This document shows, piece by piece, positions 36,734 to 45,259 of a DNA stretch of 64,000 nucleotides. The position numbers and the translations under genes are program-made. Where the stretch lies: positions 868,001 through 932,000 of the forward strand of contig NZ_JAJONA010000001.1 in assembly GCF_024699985.1 (NCBI RefSeq), written 5' to 3'. The stretch is from Phenylobacterium sp. J367. Its GTDB lineage: Bacteria; Pseudomonadota; Alphaproteobacteria; Caulobacterales; Caulobacteraceae. How positions within the stretch are numbered: position 1 is the first letter of the stretch; every line of letters starts with the position of its first letter. The notes under the pieces were generated by a model that was not told the origin of the DNA, searched no databases, and saw nothing but the letters and a program-made list of their open reading frames with translations.

Positions 36734-38449
36734 ATGAGGCGCCCTGCGAAAGGATCGCCGAGCACGATCCGGGTACGGTTGATGACGGCCCTCGCGGCCG
36801 CCCTCCTGCCTGTGCTGATGCTCGGCATCATCCAGTCGGCGATCGCCTACCACCGCGAGGGTGTGGCGCTGCGCGAGAACCTGGGCTTCGCCGCACGGCG
36901 GAGCGCCACGGCCGCGCTTGCGCGGACCGAGGCGGCCGAGGTGCTGCTGACCACGCTGGCGCCAGGCGCCGGCTTCCAGTGCTCGCAGCGCCTCTCGCAG
37001 GTGAGCGGTCGCATCCCCGGCTACGAGAACCTGATCCGTTTCGGACCTGACGGCCGCGTGGTCTGCGCGGCCGCCAGCACGCCGCCCGACGCCCAGCGCG
37101 CCGCCAGCGCCTGGTTCCAGCGCCTGGCCAGCGGCGACAACCTGGTGGTCGTGGCCGAGCCGGACGTCGCCTACGCCCAGGTGCCCGCCGTGCTGATGGC
37201 GGTGCCGTCCCGGGACGCCGCCGGCCGCTTCGACGGCGCCCTGGCCGCCGTCATCGCCCTCTCCTCCCTCCAGCCATCGACCGCCGACCCGACCTTGCCG
37301 CGGGAGACCGCGGTCGCCCTGGTCGACGAGTTCGGCCGGACGATCAGCGCCACCGACCCGCACGTGCTCAGCGGCCTGCCCGACAACTGGCGCGCCCGGG
37401 CCATGAAGAATGGTTCGCTGGTGTGGTACGCCGACGGCCCGCAGGGCGAGCGCCGGGTGTTCTCCGCCGCTCCGCTCGTCGGCGACGACGTCTATGTGGT
37501 GATCTCGGCGCGCTCGCCGGGCCTGCTGTCGTGGGCGCGGCTGAACCCGCTCACCGGCATCTTCTTCCCGCTGCTGACCTTCGTCCTGGCGCTGACCACG
37601 GTGACCGCCGTGACTGAGCGCGTTGTGGTGCGCTGGATCGCCTATTTGCAGCGGATCGCGACGCTCTACGCCCGCGGCCGGCTCAGCGTGCGGCCGGTGC
37701 AGGCCGAGCAGATGCCGCCGGAGATCCGCGAACTCGCCTCCACGCTGGAGGAGATGGCCGAGGCCATCGTCGGCCGCGACGCCTCCCTGCGCGACAGCCT
37801 CGCCCAGAAGGACGCGCTGATGCGCGAGATCCACCACCGGGTGAAGAACAACCTCCAGGTCATCTCCTCCCTCCTGAACATGCAGCAGCGGGCGCTCTCC
37901 GACCCGGCGGCCCGGGCGGCGATGAGCGACACCCGCCAGCGGATCACCGCGCTCGCCCTGATCTACCGGGCGCTCTACCAGGGGCCGGACCTGAAGAAGG
38001 TGGACCTCCGGCCCTTCCTTGAGGAACTGACCGCCCAGCTCGTGGCCGGCGAGATGCTGCACGGTCCGCCGGTGCGCACCGAGCTGAGGGTGGACGCCCT
38101 GGTCATCGACCCCGACCGGCTGGCGCCGCTGGCGCTGTTCGCCGTCGAGGCCATCACCAACGCCCAGAAGCACGCTTTCGCCGAGCGCGGCGGCACCCTG
38201 ACCCTGCACTTCACGGTCGACGGCGCCGAGGCCACGCTGGAGATCTCCGACGACGGCGAGGCGCCGGAGGACGCGCTGACGGCCTCGGGCGTCGGCCGGA
38301 CGCTGATGACCGCCTTCGGCCGCCAGCTTCGGGGGCGGACGGAGCTGGTTCGCAATCCCGACGGCGGGATCACCGCCCGGCTGATCTTCCCGACGCTGGG
38401 CGCCGAAACGCCTTCTCCGCCGGCCGATGGGAACCAAGCTGCAGCTTGA
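36734..38449 (+). CDS. phyK: PhyK-like membrane sensor histidine kinase (HisKA_2)
   Basis: Predicted kinase for PhyR. 571 residues: helix 1 (about 16-38), a periplasmic sensor region (about 39-270) with two cysteines (Cys83, Cys111), helix 2 (about 272-293), a HAMP-like linker, HisKA_2 with His368 in REIHHRVKNNLQVISSLL, and an ATPase with LFAVEAITNAQKHAF. The HRxKNN block is that of the PhyK/LovK group. Encoded 19 bases after ecfG on the same transcript. The position and domain order match Caulobacter phyK. Its last codons contain an EcfG promoter for the next gene. Confidence 0.92.
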   Translation: MRRPAKGSPSTIRVRLMTALAAALLPVLMLGIIQSAIAYHREGVALRENLGFAARRSATAALARTEAAEVLLTTLAPGAGFQCSQRLSQVSGRIPGYENLIRFGPDGRVVCAAASTPPDAQRAASAWFQRLASGDNLVVVAEPDVAYAQVPAVLMAVPSRDAAGRFDGALAAVIALSSLQPSTADPTLPRETAVALVDEFGRTISATDPHVLSGLPDNWRARAMKNGSLVWYADGPQGERRVFSAAPLVGDDVYVVISARSPGLLSWARLNPLTGIFFPLLTFVLALTTVTAVTERVVVRWIAYLQRIATLYARGRLSVRPVQAEQMPPEIRELASTLEEMAEAIVGRDASLRDSLAQKDALMREIHHRVKNNLQVISSLLNMQQRALSDPAARAAMSDTRQRITALALIYRALYQGPDLKKVDLRPFLEELTAQLVAGEMLHGPPVRTELRVDALVIDPDRLAPLALFAVEAITNAQKHAFAERGGTLTLHFTVDGAEATLEISDDGEAPEDALTASGVGRTLMTAFGRQLRGRTELVRNPDGGITARLIFPTLGAETPSPPADGNQAAA

Positions 38450-38455
38450 GCCGTT
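38430..38455 (+). promoter_or_regulatory. EcfG-type promoter inside the phyK 3' end
   Basis: GGAAC (38430-38434), 17 bases, CGTT (38452-38455), exact; the entericidin-like ATG is 41 bases downstream. Confidence 0.82.
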
Positions 38456-38496
38456 TGGCCCTCGCTAAGTTAGCGACTCCCCCGGGAGAATATGGA

Positions 38497-38634
38497 ATGC
38501 GCAAGATTGTTGTGATGACGGCGCTCGCCGCCAGCATGTTCGTGGCGGCCTGCAACACCGTGTCCGGCGCCGGCAGGGACGTTTCGTCCGCCGGTCAGGC
38601 CGTGACCGGCGCGGCCGAAGACGCCAAGAACTAA
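38497..38634 (+). CDS. Entericidin-like small lipoprotein
   Basis: 45 residues. Lipobox VAAC (Cys19 of MRKIVVMTALAASMFVAAC), then NTVSGAGRDVSSAGQAVTGAA, the entericidin EcnA/EcnB pattern, ending EDAKN. Such genes are recurrent EcfG targets in alphaproteobacteria. ATG 38497 has GGGAGAA six bases upstream; a terminator follows. Confidence 0.88.
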   Translation: MRKIVVMTALAASMFVAACNTVSGAGRDVSSAGQAVTGAAEDAKN

Positions 38635-38659
38635 GGACGAAAGTCCGAACCGGTTCGAG

Positions 38660-38686
38660 GCCCCGTCGCCCCCTGGGCGGCGGGGC
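38660..38686 (+). terminator. Terminator between entericidin-like gene and cheR
   Basis: Twelve-base stem GCCCCGTCGCCC / GGGCGGCGGGGC (one G-U pair) with loop CCT, then TTCGGCTTG. It can serve both converging genes. Confidence 0.7.
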
Positions 38687-38707
38687 TTCGGCTTGTCTGG
38701 AGGGCCG

Positions 38708-39517
38708 TCAGGCCGCCGCGCGGGCCTCGGCCTCGGCGGCGAACACGCCCGCCACGCCCAGCGGCCGGTAGCCGGCGGGCGTCTCGCAGCCGGCGTCGAG
38801 CACGAGACAGCCGCCGCTCGCGGTGGCACCGGTCAGGCCGGCCAGCGCCCGTGACCGCGCGTCGGGCGTCATCGCCGGCAGGACCTGGCGGCAGACCACC
38901 ACGTCGAACTGCCCGAGCCTGGAGAGGTCGTCGATCAGGTTCACCCGGCGCCAGCGGACCATCTGGCGGATGCGCGCGCTGAGCGTGAAGGCCTCGTCGG
39001 TCTTCTCGAAGTGCCGGACCAGCATCCGCGCGGGCAGGCCGCGCTGCACCTCGAACTGAGTGTAGAGCCCGCTCTGAGCCTTCTCGAGCTGGCGCTCGGC
39101 GAGTTCGGAGGCGAAGAGCTCGACCCGGGCGCCGGCGATCGGGGCGTCGGCGAGCATCATGGCCAGCGAATAGACCTCCTGACCGGAGCCGGCGGCCGCG
39201 CACCACACACGGATCGCCTCGCCCTCCCGCTGACGCGCCAGCCTCGGCAGCACCTGGTCGCGCAGCAGGGCGAAGACCGGCGGGTCGCGGAGGAAGATCG
39301 CGTCGCGCTGGGCCATGGCCTCGACCACGCTCCAGACGAGCTGCTCCTCCTCGCGGTCGCGCAGCGCCTGCAGCAGCTCGCCCACCGAGCCGAAGCCTTC
39401 GCGGCGGGCCAGCGGCGCCAGCCGGCTCTCCAGCAGGTAGGCCTTGTCGGCATCCACCGCGAGGCCGGCGCGCTGCTCGCACAGCCAGGCCACGAAGGCG
39501 CGTTCGCCGGGCGTCAT
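38708..39517 (-). CDS. CheR-type chemotaxis methyltransferase
   Basis: SAM-dependent glutamate methyltransferase, 269 residues. The CheR N-terminal helical domain (about 1-75) is followed by the SAM site IRVWCAAAGSGQEVYSLAM, FASELAERQLEKAQSG and the product-release region FDVVVCRQVLPAM, where canonical CheR has NVLIYF. ATG at 39517 overlaps the stop of the CheY-like gene. It is not beside a chemoreceptor; the order cheR-cheY-chpT next to the phy locus is the arrangement I recall for C. crescentus (cheRIII/cheYIII). Confidence 0.88.
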   Translation of the reverse strand: MTPGERAFVAWLCEQRAGLAVDADKAYLLESRLAPLARREGFGSVGELLQALRDREEEQLVWSVVEAMAQRDAIFLRDPPVFALLRDQVLPRLARQREGEAIRVWCAAAGSGQEVYSLAMMLADAPIAGARVELFASELAERQLEKAQSGLYTQFEVQRGLPARMLVRHFEKTDEAFTLSARIRQMVRWRRVNLIDDLSRLGQFDVVVCRQVLPAMTPDARSRALAGLTGATASGGCLVLDAGCETPAGYRPLGVAGVFAAEAEARAAA

Positions 39518-39882
39518 GCGGCGACCCCCGCAGCGGCCAGCTTGTAGGCCATGATCTCCCCGTCGAAGGGCTTCATGATGTATTCGTCGGCGCCGCCGTC
39601 GAGCGCTTCCCGGATCCGGTCGAGGTCGTTCTCGACCGAGCAGAACACCACCTTGGGAGTTTGTCCGCCGGGTTCCAGCCGCAGCCGCCGCAGGAAGTCC
39701 AGCCCGCCCATCACCGGCATCTGCCAGTCCACCAGGACGGCCTCGGGCATGACCACCCGGCACCAGGCCAGCGCCTCGGCGCCATCGGACGCTTCCGCCA
39801 CCTCGAAGCCGAGCTCTTCGAGGATGCGGCGCGCCACCTTGCGGATGACGCGGCTGTCGTCGACGACGAGACAGGTCTTCAA
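39514..39882 (-). CDS. CheY-like single-domain response regulator
   Basis: 122-residue receiver: acidic pair in CLVVDDSRVIRK, phosphoacceptor Asp52 in AVLVDWQMPVMGG, Ser in VVFCSVENDLD and Lys in EYIMKPFDGE. ATG start; overlaps cheR by four bases. In Caulobacter such CheY-like proteins near chpT can bind c-di-GMP or act in motility; no Arg-rich c-di-GMP motif is evident here, so the partner is unknown. Confidence 0.92.
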   Translation of the reverse strand: MKTCLVVDDSRVIRKVARRILEELGFEVAEASDGAEALAWCRVVMPEAVLVDWQMPVMGGLDFLRRLRLEPGGQTPKVVFCSVENDLDRIREALDGGADEYIMKPFDGEIMAYKLAAAGVAA

Positions 39883-39960
39883 GGCGCTGCGGTCCTTCCC
39901 TTCGGAAGCCGTTGTCGCGCCCCTATGGTTAAGGACCGGTTTGGGCCGGTCCCGGAAGGA

Positions 39961-40624
39961 TCAGGCCGGGACCGTCGCCGCGAAGGTCACCTGCTCCTCG
40001 GTCACGTCGGCGAACACCCGGCCGCCGGCGTCGGTCAGGAACAGGTGGACGTAGTAGGCCTGGGCCCAGTGGCCGTGCAGGCCCTCGCTCAGCGGCTGGC
40101 CCTGCAGGCCGGCCAGCACCTCGGGCCGCAGGCGCGCGCGGGCCGACAGCCTCGATGGCGATGGCGATCTGCTCGCCCTCCTGCACCGCGCGGACGCGGG
40201 CCGTGCCGCCGGTCGGCAGGGCCGCGCCGGCGAGCTGGGCGAGGTTCAGAAGCGCGCGCGCCGCCGGCTTGTTCACCGCCGGCGTCTCCACCGTCCAGTT
40301 GAGCTCGGCGCGCATGTGGCCGAAGACGCCCTGGGCCAGCTTCTCCAGTTCGCGCACGTCGAAGGTCTCGGCCGAGGCCGAGGCGCCGAACGCCACCCGG
40401 GTGAACGCCAGCAAGTCCGCCAGCTTGCGGGCCGACGAGGCGATCAGGCCCATGGCCTCCTCGCGCATGTCCTGGGCCGACGGGTCGTCGAGCAGGTCGA
40501 GGCCCGAGACGATGGCCGAGGCCGGGCTGATGAAGTCGTGGCACATCCGGGCCGCGATATAGGCGGTCAGCTCGGCCGTCTTCACGGGAGCCTTGGAGGC
40601 GGGGAGGTCCGAATTCTCGCTCAT
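39961..40624 (-). CDS. chpT: ChpT, histidine phosphotransferase of the CckA-CtrA relay (frameshifted)
   Basis: Shuttles phosphate from CckA to CtrA and CpdR. The DHp-like helix carries the phospho-His29 in RMCHDFISPASAIVSGLDLL; a degenerate ATPase-like domain follows and ends AYYVHLFLTDAGGRVFADV. One extra base in about 40137-40155 breaks the frame after IAIAIEA; repaired length is 220 residues and the stop is at 39961. The gene is essential in C. crescentus, so the break is probably not real. ATG 40624. Confidence 0.9.
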
Positions 40625-40689
40625 GTGGGCGGACCTTGGGGTGATTTGAGCCTTTGGAAAACGCCCGGCGGCCCCTAAGAGATCGCGCC

Positions 40690-40884
40690 ATGGAGCCGTT
40701 TTCCGATCCTTTTCTGGAGCCGGGCGTCCTGGTGCGACACCCTGTCCAGTCGGATTGGGGCCTGGGCCAGGTGCAGTCGGTGGCGGGGCGGAAGGTTACG
40801 GTGAACTTCGAGCACGCCGGCAAGCAGGTGATCGACGCCGGTGTCGTGCGGCTCGAGTTCGTGGGCGACGATCCGAGGGCTTAG
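40690..40884 (+). CDS. DUF3553-type small protein
   Basis: 64 residues. LEPGVLVRHPVQSDWGLGQVQSV and KVTVNFEHAGKQVID form a small beta-barrel (SH3/CarD-like) pattern known as DUF3553, often seen in DNA- or RNA-polymerase-linked contexts; function unknown. It diverges from chpT and is followed four bases later by the CysQ-like start. Confidence 0.8.
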   Translation: MEPFSDPFLEPGVLVRHPVQSDWGLGQVQSVAGRKVTVNFEHAGKQVIDAGVVRLEFVGDDPRA

Positions 40885-40888
40885 GACA

Positions 40889-41659
40889 TTGGCGGCGACT
40901 GACAACGACGTGGGCGAGGCGCTGGCCGGCATCTGCGAGGCGGCGGCGGCGCTGATCCTGCCGCTCTGGAAATCGGGCGTCGAGGTGCTGACCAAGGCCG
41001 ACGAAAGCCCGGTCACCGAAGCCGACCAGCGCGGCGAGAAGTTGATCCTCGAGCACCTCGCCCGCCTGTTCCCGGGCGTGCCGGTGGTCTCCGAAGAGGA
41101 CGCCAGCGAGTTCGGAACGCCCGACCGGATCGGCCCGCGCTTCTTCCTCGTCGACCCGCTGGACGGCACCAAGGCCTTCGTCCGCGGCGATCCCAACTTC
41201 ACGGTCAACATCGCGCTGATCGAGGACGGGCGTCCGGTCGCTGGCGCGGTCTCCGCCCCACCGACCGGCGAGACCTGGTTCACGCACGCCGACGGGGCGA
41301 TGAAGCGGATCCACGGCGGTCCCGCCGTCCCGGTGCGGGTGCGAGCCTGGCCGAAGGGCCAGGCGGTGGCGCTGGTCAGCCACACGATGAAGGAAGAGAC
41401 CGCGGTCAAGCTCGCCAACGAGTACGGCTTCGATCTGCGCGAGCCGATGGATTCCTCCATCAAGTTCTGCCGCATCGCCGAGGGCGCGGCGGACATCTAT
41501 CCGCGTCACGGGCCGACGATGGAGTGGGACGTGGCGGCCGGACATGCGGTCCTGGAAGCCGCGGGCGGCACGCTGCTGACGCTTGAGGGCGGCGCCTTCA
41601 CCTACGGCAAGGCGCAGGACGGATTCCGCAACGGCTGGTTCGTCGCCCGCGGCGGCTAA
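40889..41659 (+). CDS. Inositol monophosphatase-family phosphatase, CysQ-like
   Basis: 256 residues of the lithium-sensitive phosphatase fold. Metal sites: PVTEADQRGEKLI, SEEDASEFG (Glu), VDPLDGTKAF (Asp-Leu-Asp-Gly-Thr) and EWDVAAGHAVLEAAGG. The LVDPLDGTKAFVRGDPNFTVNIAL block favours 3'-phosphoadenosine 5'-phosphate phosphatase (CysQ) over HisN. TTG 40889 is used because it follows the previous stop by four bases; GTG 40910 is an alternative. Confidence 0.88.
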   Translation: MAATDNDVGEALAGICEAAAALILPLWKSGVEVLTKADESPVTEADQRGEKLILEHLARLFPGVPVVSEEDASEFGTPDRIGPRFFLVDPLDGTKAFVRGDPNFTVNIALIEDGRPVAGAVSAPPTGETWFTHADGAMKRIHGGPAVPVRVRAWPKGQAVALVSHTMKEETAVKLANEYGFDLREPMDSSIKFCRIAEGAADIYPRHGPTMEWDVAAGHAVLEAAGGTLLTLEGGAFTYGKAQDGFRNGWFVARGG

Positions 41660-41671
41660 GGCCTCCCCGGG

Positions 41672-41860
41672 CTAGATGTGCTTGACGATGTTCCAGTCGG
41701 CGGACGACGGGCCTGAGGCGGCCGCGGGCTGGACCCAACCGTCCCCGGCGAGGGTCTGCGGCCGCTCGCCGAACAGAAAGTAGCTGGCGAAGCCCACCAG
41801 GAAGGCGGTCAGCGCCATCCAGGCGAAGGGCTTGGCGATCTCGAAGACGTCGCTGGACAT
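41672..41860 (-). CDS. Small single-pass membrane protein, unknown
   Basis: 62 residues with one helix (FAWMALTAFLVGFASYFLFG, about 12-31) and a short polar C-terminus. No family recognised. It converges with the CysQ-like gene 12 bases away. The ATG has GGGGGAAG upstream, so it is probably real. Confidence 0.6.
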   Translation of the reverse strand: MSSDVFEIAKPFAWMALTAFLVGFASYFLFGERPQTLAGDGWVQPAAASGPSSADWNIVKHI

Positions 41861-41988
41861 CGGACTTCCCCCGGGCGATGAGCGCCCCTTGGAAGTGGAA
41901 CACCCTTCCGCCGCCTTGGTTGCGGGCCGGGCGCCGGCTTCGGCGGCTCACCTGGGCCCGCGGGCCTGGGACGATCTAATTCGCTAGT

Positions 41989-42007
41989 TGCGAACGATTC
42001 TCATTGC
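41989..42007. promoter_or_regulatory. Fur-box-like operator
   Basis: TGCGAACGATTCTCATTGC resembles the right half and centre of the Fur consensus (ATGATTCTCATT). It lies 60 bases before the siderophore-receptor ATG, consistent with iron repression. Confidence 0.6.
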
Positions 42008-42066
42008 CAAGTTTCAACCTCCTTCTTAAGAACGCTTCGCATTCGCAAAGTACGGGGCAGAGCAAG

Positions 42067-44448
42067 ATGCAGCGGGTTCGAAGCGGCGTGGCCGCGCGCA
42101 AGAAGGTGGCGCTGACGGCGGCGGCGGTGGCCGGGGTGGCTGGCCTGTCGCTGGGCGGCGTGGCGCGGGCGGCCGAGGGCGTGGAGGCCGCCGATGCGGC
42201 GGTGGCGACGGCGGCCGACCAGATGGGGCCGCTGGTGTCCGAGGTAGACGTCACCGCGAAGCGCCCGACGCCCGAGAACGTCAAGGCGACCGCCGAGCCG
42301 CTGAACACGCCCCAGACCGTCACGGTCGTCCCGCGCGGCGTGATCGAGGCGCAGAACCTGCTCGGCCTGCGCGACATCCTCTCCATCGTGCCGGGGATCA
42401 CCTTCGGCGCCGGCGAGGGCGGCGGGGGCTATGGCGACAGCATCAACCTGCGCGGCTATTCGGCGAACAACGACATCACCTACGATGGCGTGCGCGACAG
42501 CGCCCAATACAGCCGCTCGGACTCGTTCAATATCGAACAACTCGAGGTGACGAACGGCGCCAACTCGGTCTATTCCGGGGCGGGCTCGGTGGGCGGCACG
42601 ATCAACATCACCACCAAGCGCCCGGGCAATGGCGACAACACCACCGTCACCGGCGGCCTGGGCACCAACAGCTACTACCGCGCAACGGTCGACGCGAACC
42701 GGCGGGTAAACGACAGCGTGGCCGTGCGCCTCAACGCCATGGCGCACCGCAACGACGCGGCGGGCCGCGACGTGGAGAAGGCCGAGCGCTGGGGCGTCGC
42801 GCCCTCGGTGACCCTCGGCCTGGACGGCCCGACCCAGTTCACCGCCCTTTATCTGCGCCAGGAGGACGAGAACGTCCCGCAGTACGGCGTGCCCTTCCAC
42901 AACGGCCGCGCCCTGCCCGGCGTGAACCCGTCGAACTACTACGGCTACGCCAACCTCGACACCCAGGAGCAGACGGTCGACATGCTCACGGGCATCATCG
43001 ACCACGACTTCGGGAACGGCCTGTCGGTGCGCAACCTGACGCGCTGGCAGAAGGTGACCCAGTACATCGTGGTCAACCCGCCGCAGGGGACCTGGTGCCT
43101 CGCCAACGGCCAGAAGCCGGTGGCCTGGAGCCAGTCGACGACGGGCGCCAACCTGACCGGCTTCGCGCCGTGCCTGGCCACCGATCCGGCGCCGGGCTTC
43201 TATCAGCCGAGCGGCCCGCGCGGGACCCTGCGCGACACCGAGAACACCCTGCTGCACAACCAGACGGACTTCACCTGGGAAGGCGCCATCGGGGCCACCC
43301 AGCACACCATCGTGGCCGGCGTCGCGGTCTTCGCCGAGGACTTCCATCTCGACGCCGGCAATGTGCTGCGCACCGCCACCGGCGCCACGGTCCCCCTGCC
43401 GCCCATGAACATCGCCGAGCCCGACAACATCTGGTCGGGCCCGGTGAATTTCATCCAGGCGAGCGCCCAGGACGGCGAGCGCCAGAACCAGGCGGTCTAT
43501 CTCTTCGACAACATCCAGCTCGGCGAAAAGTGGTCGGTCAACGGCGGCGTCCGCTGGGAGCACAACGAGGGCTCCAACCGCACCGACACCTACGCCACCT
43601 CGGGGGCCACGCTCGGCCAGGTCACGCCGGGCCCGACGTTCCGGAACGACGAGACCCTGCTGAGCTACCGCCTGGGCGTGGTCTACAAGCCGATCCCCAA
43701 CGCCAGCCTCTACGTCGCCTACGGCAATTCCCAGACGCCGTCGCAGGCCACGGTGAACGGCTCGGGCGCCTGCACCGCCGCCAGTTGCACGGTGGACCCG
43801 GAAGAGGGCGAAAGCTTCGAGATCGGCGGCAAGTGGGACATCGACGGACGGGTGTCCCTGACCGCCGCCCTGTTCCGCAACGACCGGATCAATTACCGCG
43901 TGGCCTCAGGGGACCCGACCGTGCCGGAGCAGCAGCTCGACGGCAGCGCCCGTGTCGAGGGCGTCGCGCTCGGTGTGTCGGGCATGATCACTGACAGGTG
44001 GGCGGTGTTCGCCAACTACACCTACCTCGACAGCGAGGTCCTGCAGGGCGTCTCCGACCTGATCGCCGCGCAGGGCCAGGACTTCACCAAGGGCGACCCG
44101 ATCGCCAACGTCCCGGATCACTCGTTCAGCCTGTTCACCCAGTACAACGTCACGCCGGACTTCCAGGTCGGCTACGGCGTCACCTATCAGGGCGAGATGT
44201 ACCTGACCCAGCACGGGGCGGTGACCGGCTCCAATCCTCCGGTGCGCACCACCATCCCGCTGGTGAAGACCGACGACTACTGGGTCCACCGGCTGGCCGC
44301 GACCTGGCAGTTCCACCGCAGCGCCCAGCTCCAGGTAATCGTCAACAACCTGCTGGACGAGGAGTACTACATCCGTGGCCGGAACAACGGCTGGTCGACG
44401 CCGGGCGACACGCGCAATGCGCAGGCGACCCTGACCTACCGGTTCTGA
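42067..44448 (+). CDS. TonB-dependent siderophore receptor (Fiu/catecholate type)
   Basis: 793-residue outer-membrane transporter: signal peptide (about residues 1-38, ending ARAAEG), TonB box VSEVDVTAKR, plug domain with TPQTVTVVPRGVI and LNLRGYSANNDITYDGVRD-type signature (INLRGYSANNDITYDG), and a 22-strand barrel ending TLTYRF. The plug pattern is that of catecholate siderophore receptors. A Fur-like box upstream and the PiuC-like hydroxylase downstream support iron uptake. ATG 42067 is preferred over an upstream ATG that lies in the operator. Confidence 0.93.
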   Translation: MQRVRSGVAARKKVALTAAAVAGVAGLSLGGVARAAEGVEAADAAVATAADQMGPLVSEVDVTAKRPTPENVKATAEPLNTPQTVTVVPRGVIEAQNLLGLRDILSIVPGITFGAGEGGGGYGDSINLRGYSANNDITYDGVRDSAQYSRSDSFNIEQLEVTNGANSVYSGAGSVGGTINITTKRPGNGDNTTVTGGLGTNSYYRATVDANRRVNDSVAVRLNAMAHRNDAAGRDVEKAERWGVAPSVTLGLDGPTQFTALYLRQEDENVPQYGVPFHNGRALPGVNPSNYYGYANLDTQEQTVDMLTGIIDHDFGNGLSVRNLTRWQKVTQYIVVNPPQGTWCLANGQKPVAWSQSTTGANLTGFAPCLATDPAPGFYQPSGPRGTLRDTENTLLHNQTDFTWEGAIGATQHTIVAGVAVFAEDFHLDAGNVLRTATGATVPLPPMNIAEPDNIWSGPVNFIQASAQDGERQNQAVYLFDNIQLGEKWSVNGGVRWEHNEGSNRTDTYATSGATLGQVTPGPTFRNDETLLSYRLGVVYKPIPNASLYVAYGNSQTPSQATVNGSGACTAASCTVDPEEGESFEIGGKWDIDGRVSLTAALFRNDRINYRVASGDPTVPEQQLDGSARVEGVALGVSGMITDRWAVFANYTYLDSEVLQGVSDLIAAQGQDFTKGDPIANVPDHSFSLFTQYNVTPDFQVGYGVTYQGEMYLTQHGAVTGSNPPVRTTIPLVKTDDYWVHRLAATWQFHRSAQLQVIVNNLLDEEYYIRGRNNGWSTPGDTRNAQATLTYRF

Positions 44449-44465
44449 TCCTCCCCCGTCTCGCT

Positions 44466-44493
44466 GCGCCCCGCCTGCTCGCAGGCGGGGCGC
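44466..44493 (+). terminator. Hairpin between receptor and PiuC-like gene
   Basis: GCGCCCCGCCTGC / GCAGGCGGGGCGC, 13-base inverted repeat, followed by GCCTTCG. Possible attenuator, because the two genes are likely to be coregulated. Confidence 0.6.
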
Positions 44494-44517
44494 GCCTTCG
44501 TCTAGAGTGGTGAGACC

Positions 44518-45201
44518 ATGCTGCTGCAAGTCCCCAAGGTCCTGAACGGCGACGAGGTCGCCCGCCTGCGAGCCCTGATCGACGCCGCGGCCTGGGCGGA
44601 CGGCAACGCCACCTCCGGCAGCCAGTCGGCGCTGGCAAAGGTGAACCTTCAGCTTCCCGAGGACTCGCCCGTCGCCCGCGAGGCCGGCGCCATCGTCCGC
44701 GAGGCGCTCACCCGCAACCCGCTCTTCATGTCCGCGGCCCTGCCGCACACCGTCTATCCGCCGCTGTTCAACCGCTACCGCGGCGGCGACGCCTTCGGCG
44801 ACCACATCGACAACGCCATCCGGTTCCACCGCGACACGGGCATCCGCATCCGCACCGACCTCTCGGCCACCCTCTTCCTGGCGGAGCCCGACAGCTACGA
44901 CGGCGGCGAGCTGATCATCGAGGACACCTTCGGCGTCCATGAGGTGAAGCTGCCGGCCGGCGACCTGATCCTCTACCCGGCGTCGAGTCTGCACCGGGTC
45001 GAGCCCGTCACGCGGGGCGAGCGGGTGGGCAGCTTCTTCTGGATCCAGAGCCTGATCCGCGAGGACGCCCGACGCACCCTGCTGTTCGACATGGACCTGG
45101 CCATCCAGAAGCTGGCCCAGGCCGTCGGTCCGGGGGATCCGGCGATCGTCTCGCTCACCGGGACCTACCACAACCTCCTGCGGACCTGGTCGGAGCTGTA
45201 G
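44518..45201 (+). CDS. Fe(II)/2-oxoglutarate PKHD-type hydroxylase, PiuC/YbiX-like
   Basis: 227 residues. Iron ligands His and Asp in [16 protein letters not shown] and the second His in [16 protein letters not shown] with the Arg that binds 2-oxoglutarate; [18 protein letters not shown] near the N-terminus matches the family block (usually AGxQSxxAKxN). PiuC/YbiX genes are almost always linked to catecholate TonB receptors and are Fur-regulated; the reaction is unknown. ATG follows GTGGTGAG. Confidence 0.92.
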   Translation: MLLQVPKVLNGDEVARLRALIDAAAWADGNATSGSQSALAKVNLQLPEDSPVAREAGAIVREALTRNPLFMSAALPHTVYPPLFNRYRGGDAFGDHIDNAIRFHRDTGIRIRTDLSATLFLAEPDSYDGGELIIEDTFGVHEVKLPAGDLILYPASSLHRVEPVTRGERVGSFFWIQSLIREDARRTLLFDMDLAIQKLAQAVGPGDPAIVSLTGTYHNLLRTWSEL

Positions 45202-45259
45202 GGGTACCGCAGCGCAAAAAAGGGGTCATAAGGCGCGCAAACGAAGCCAGGAGGATCCC

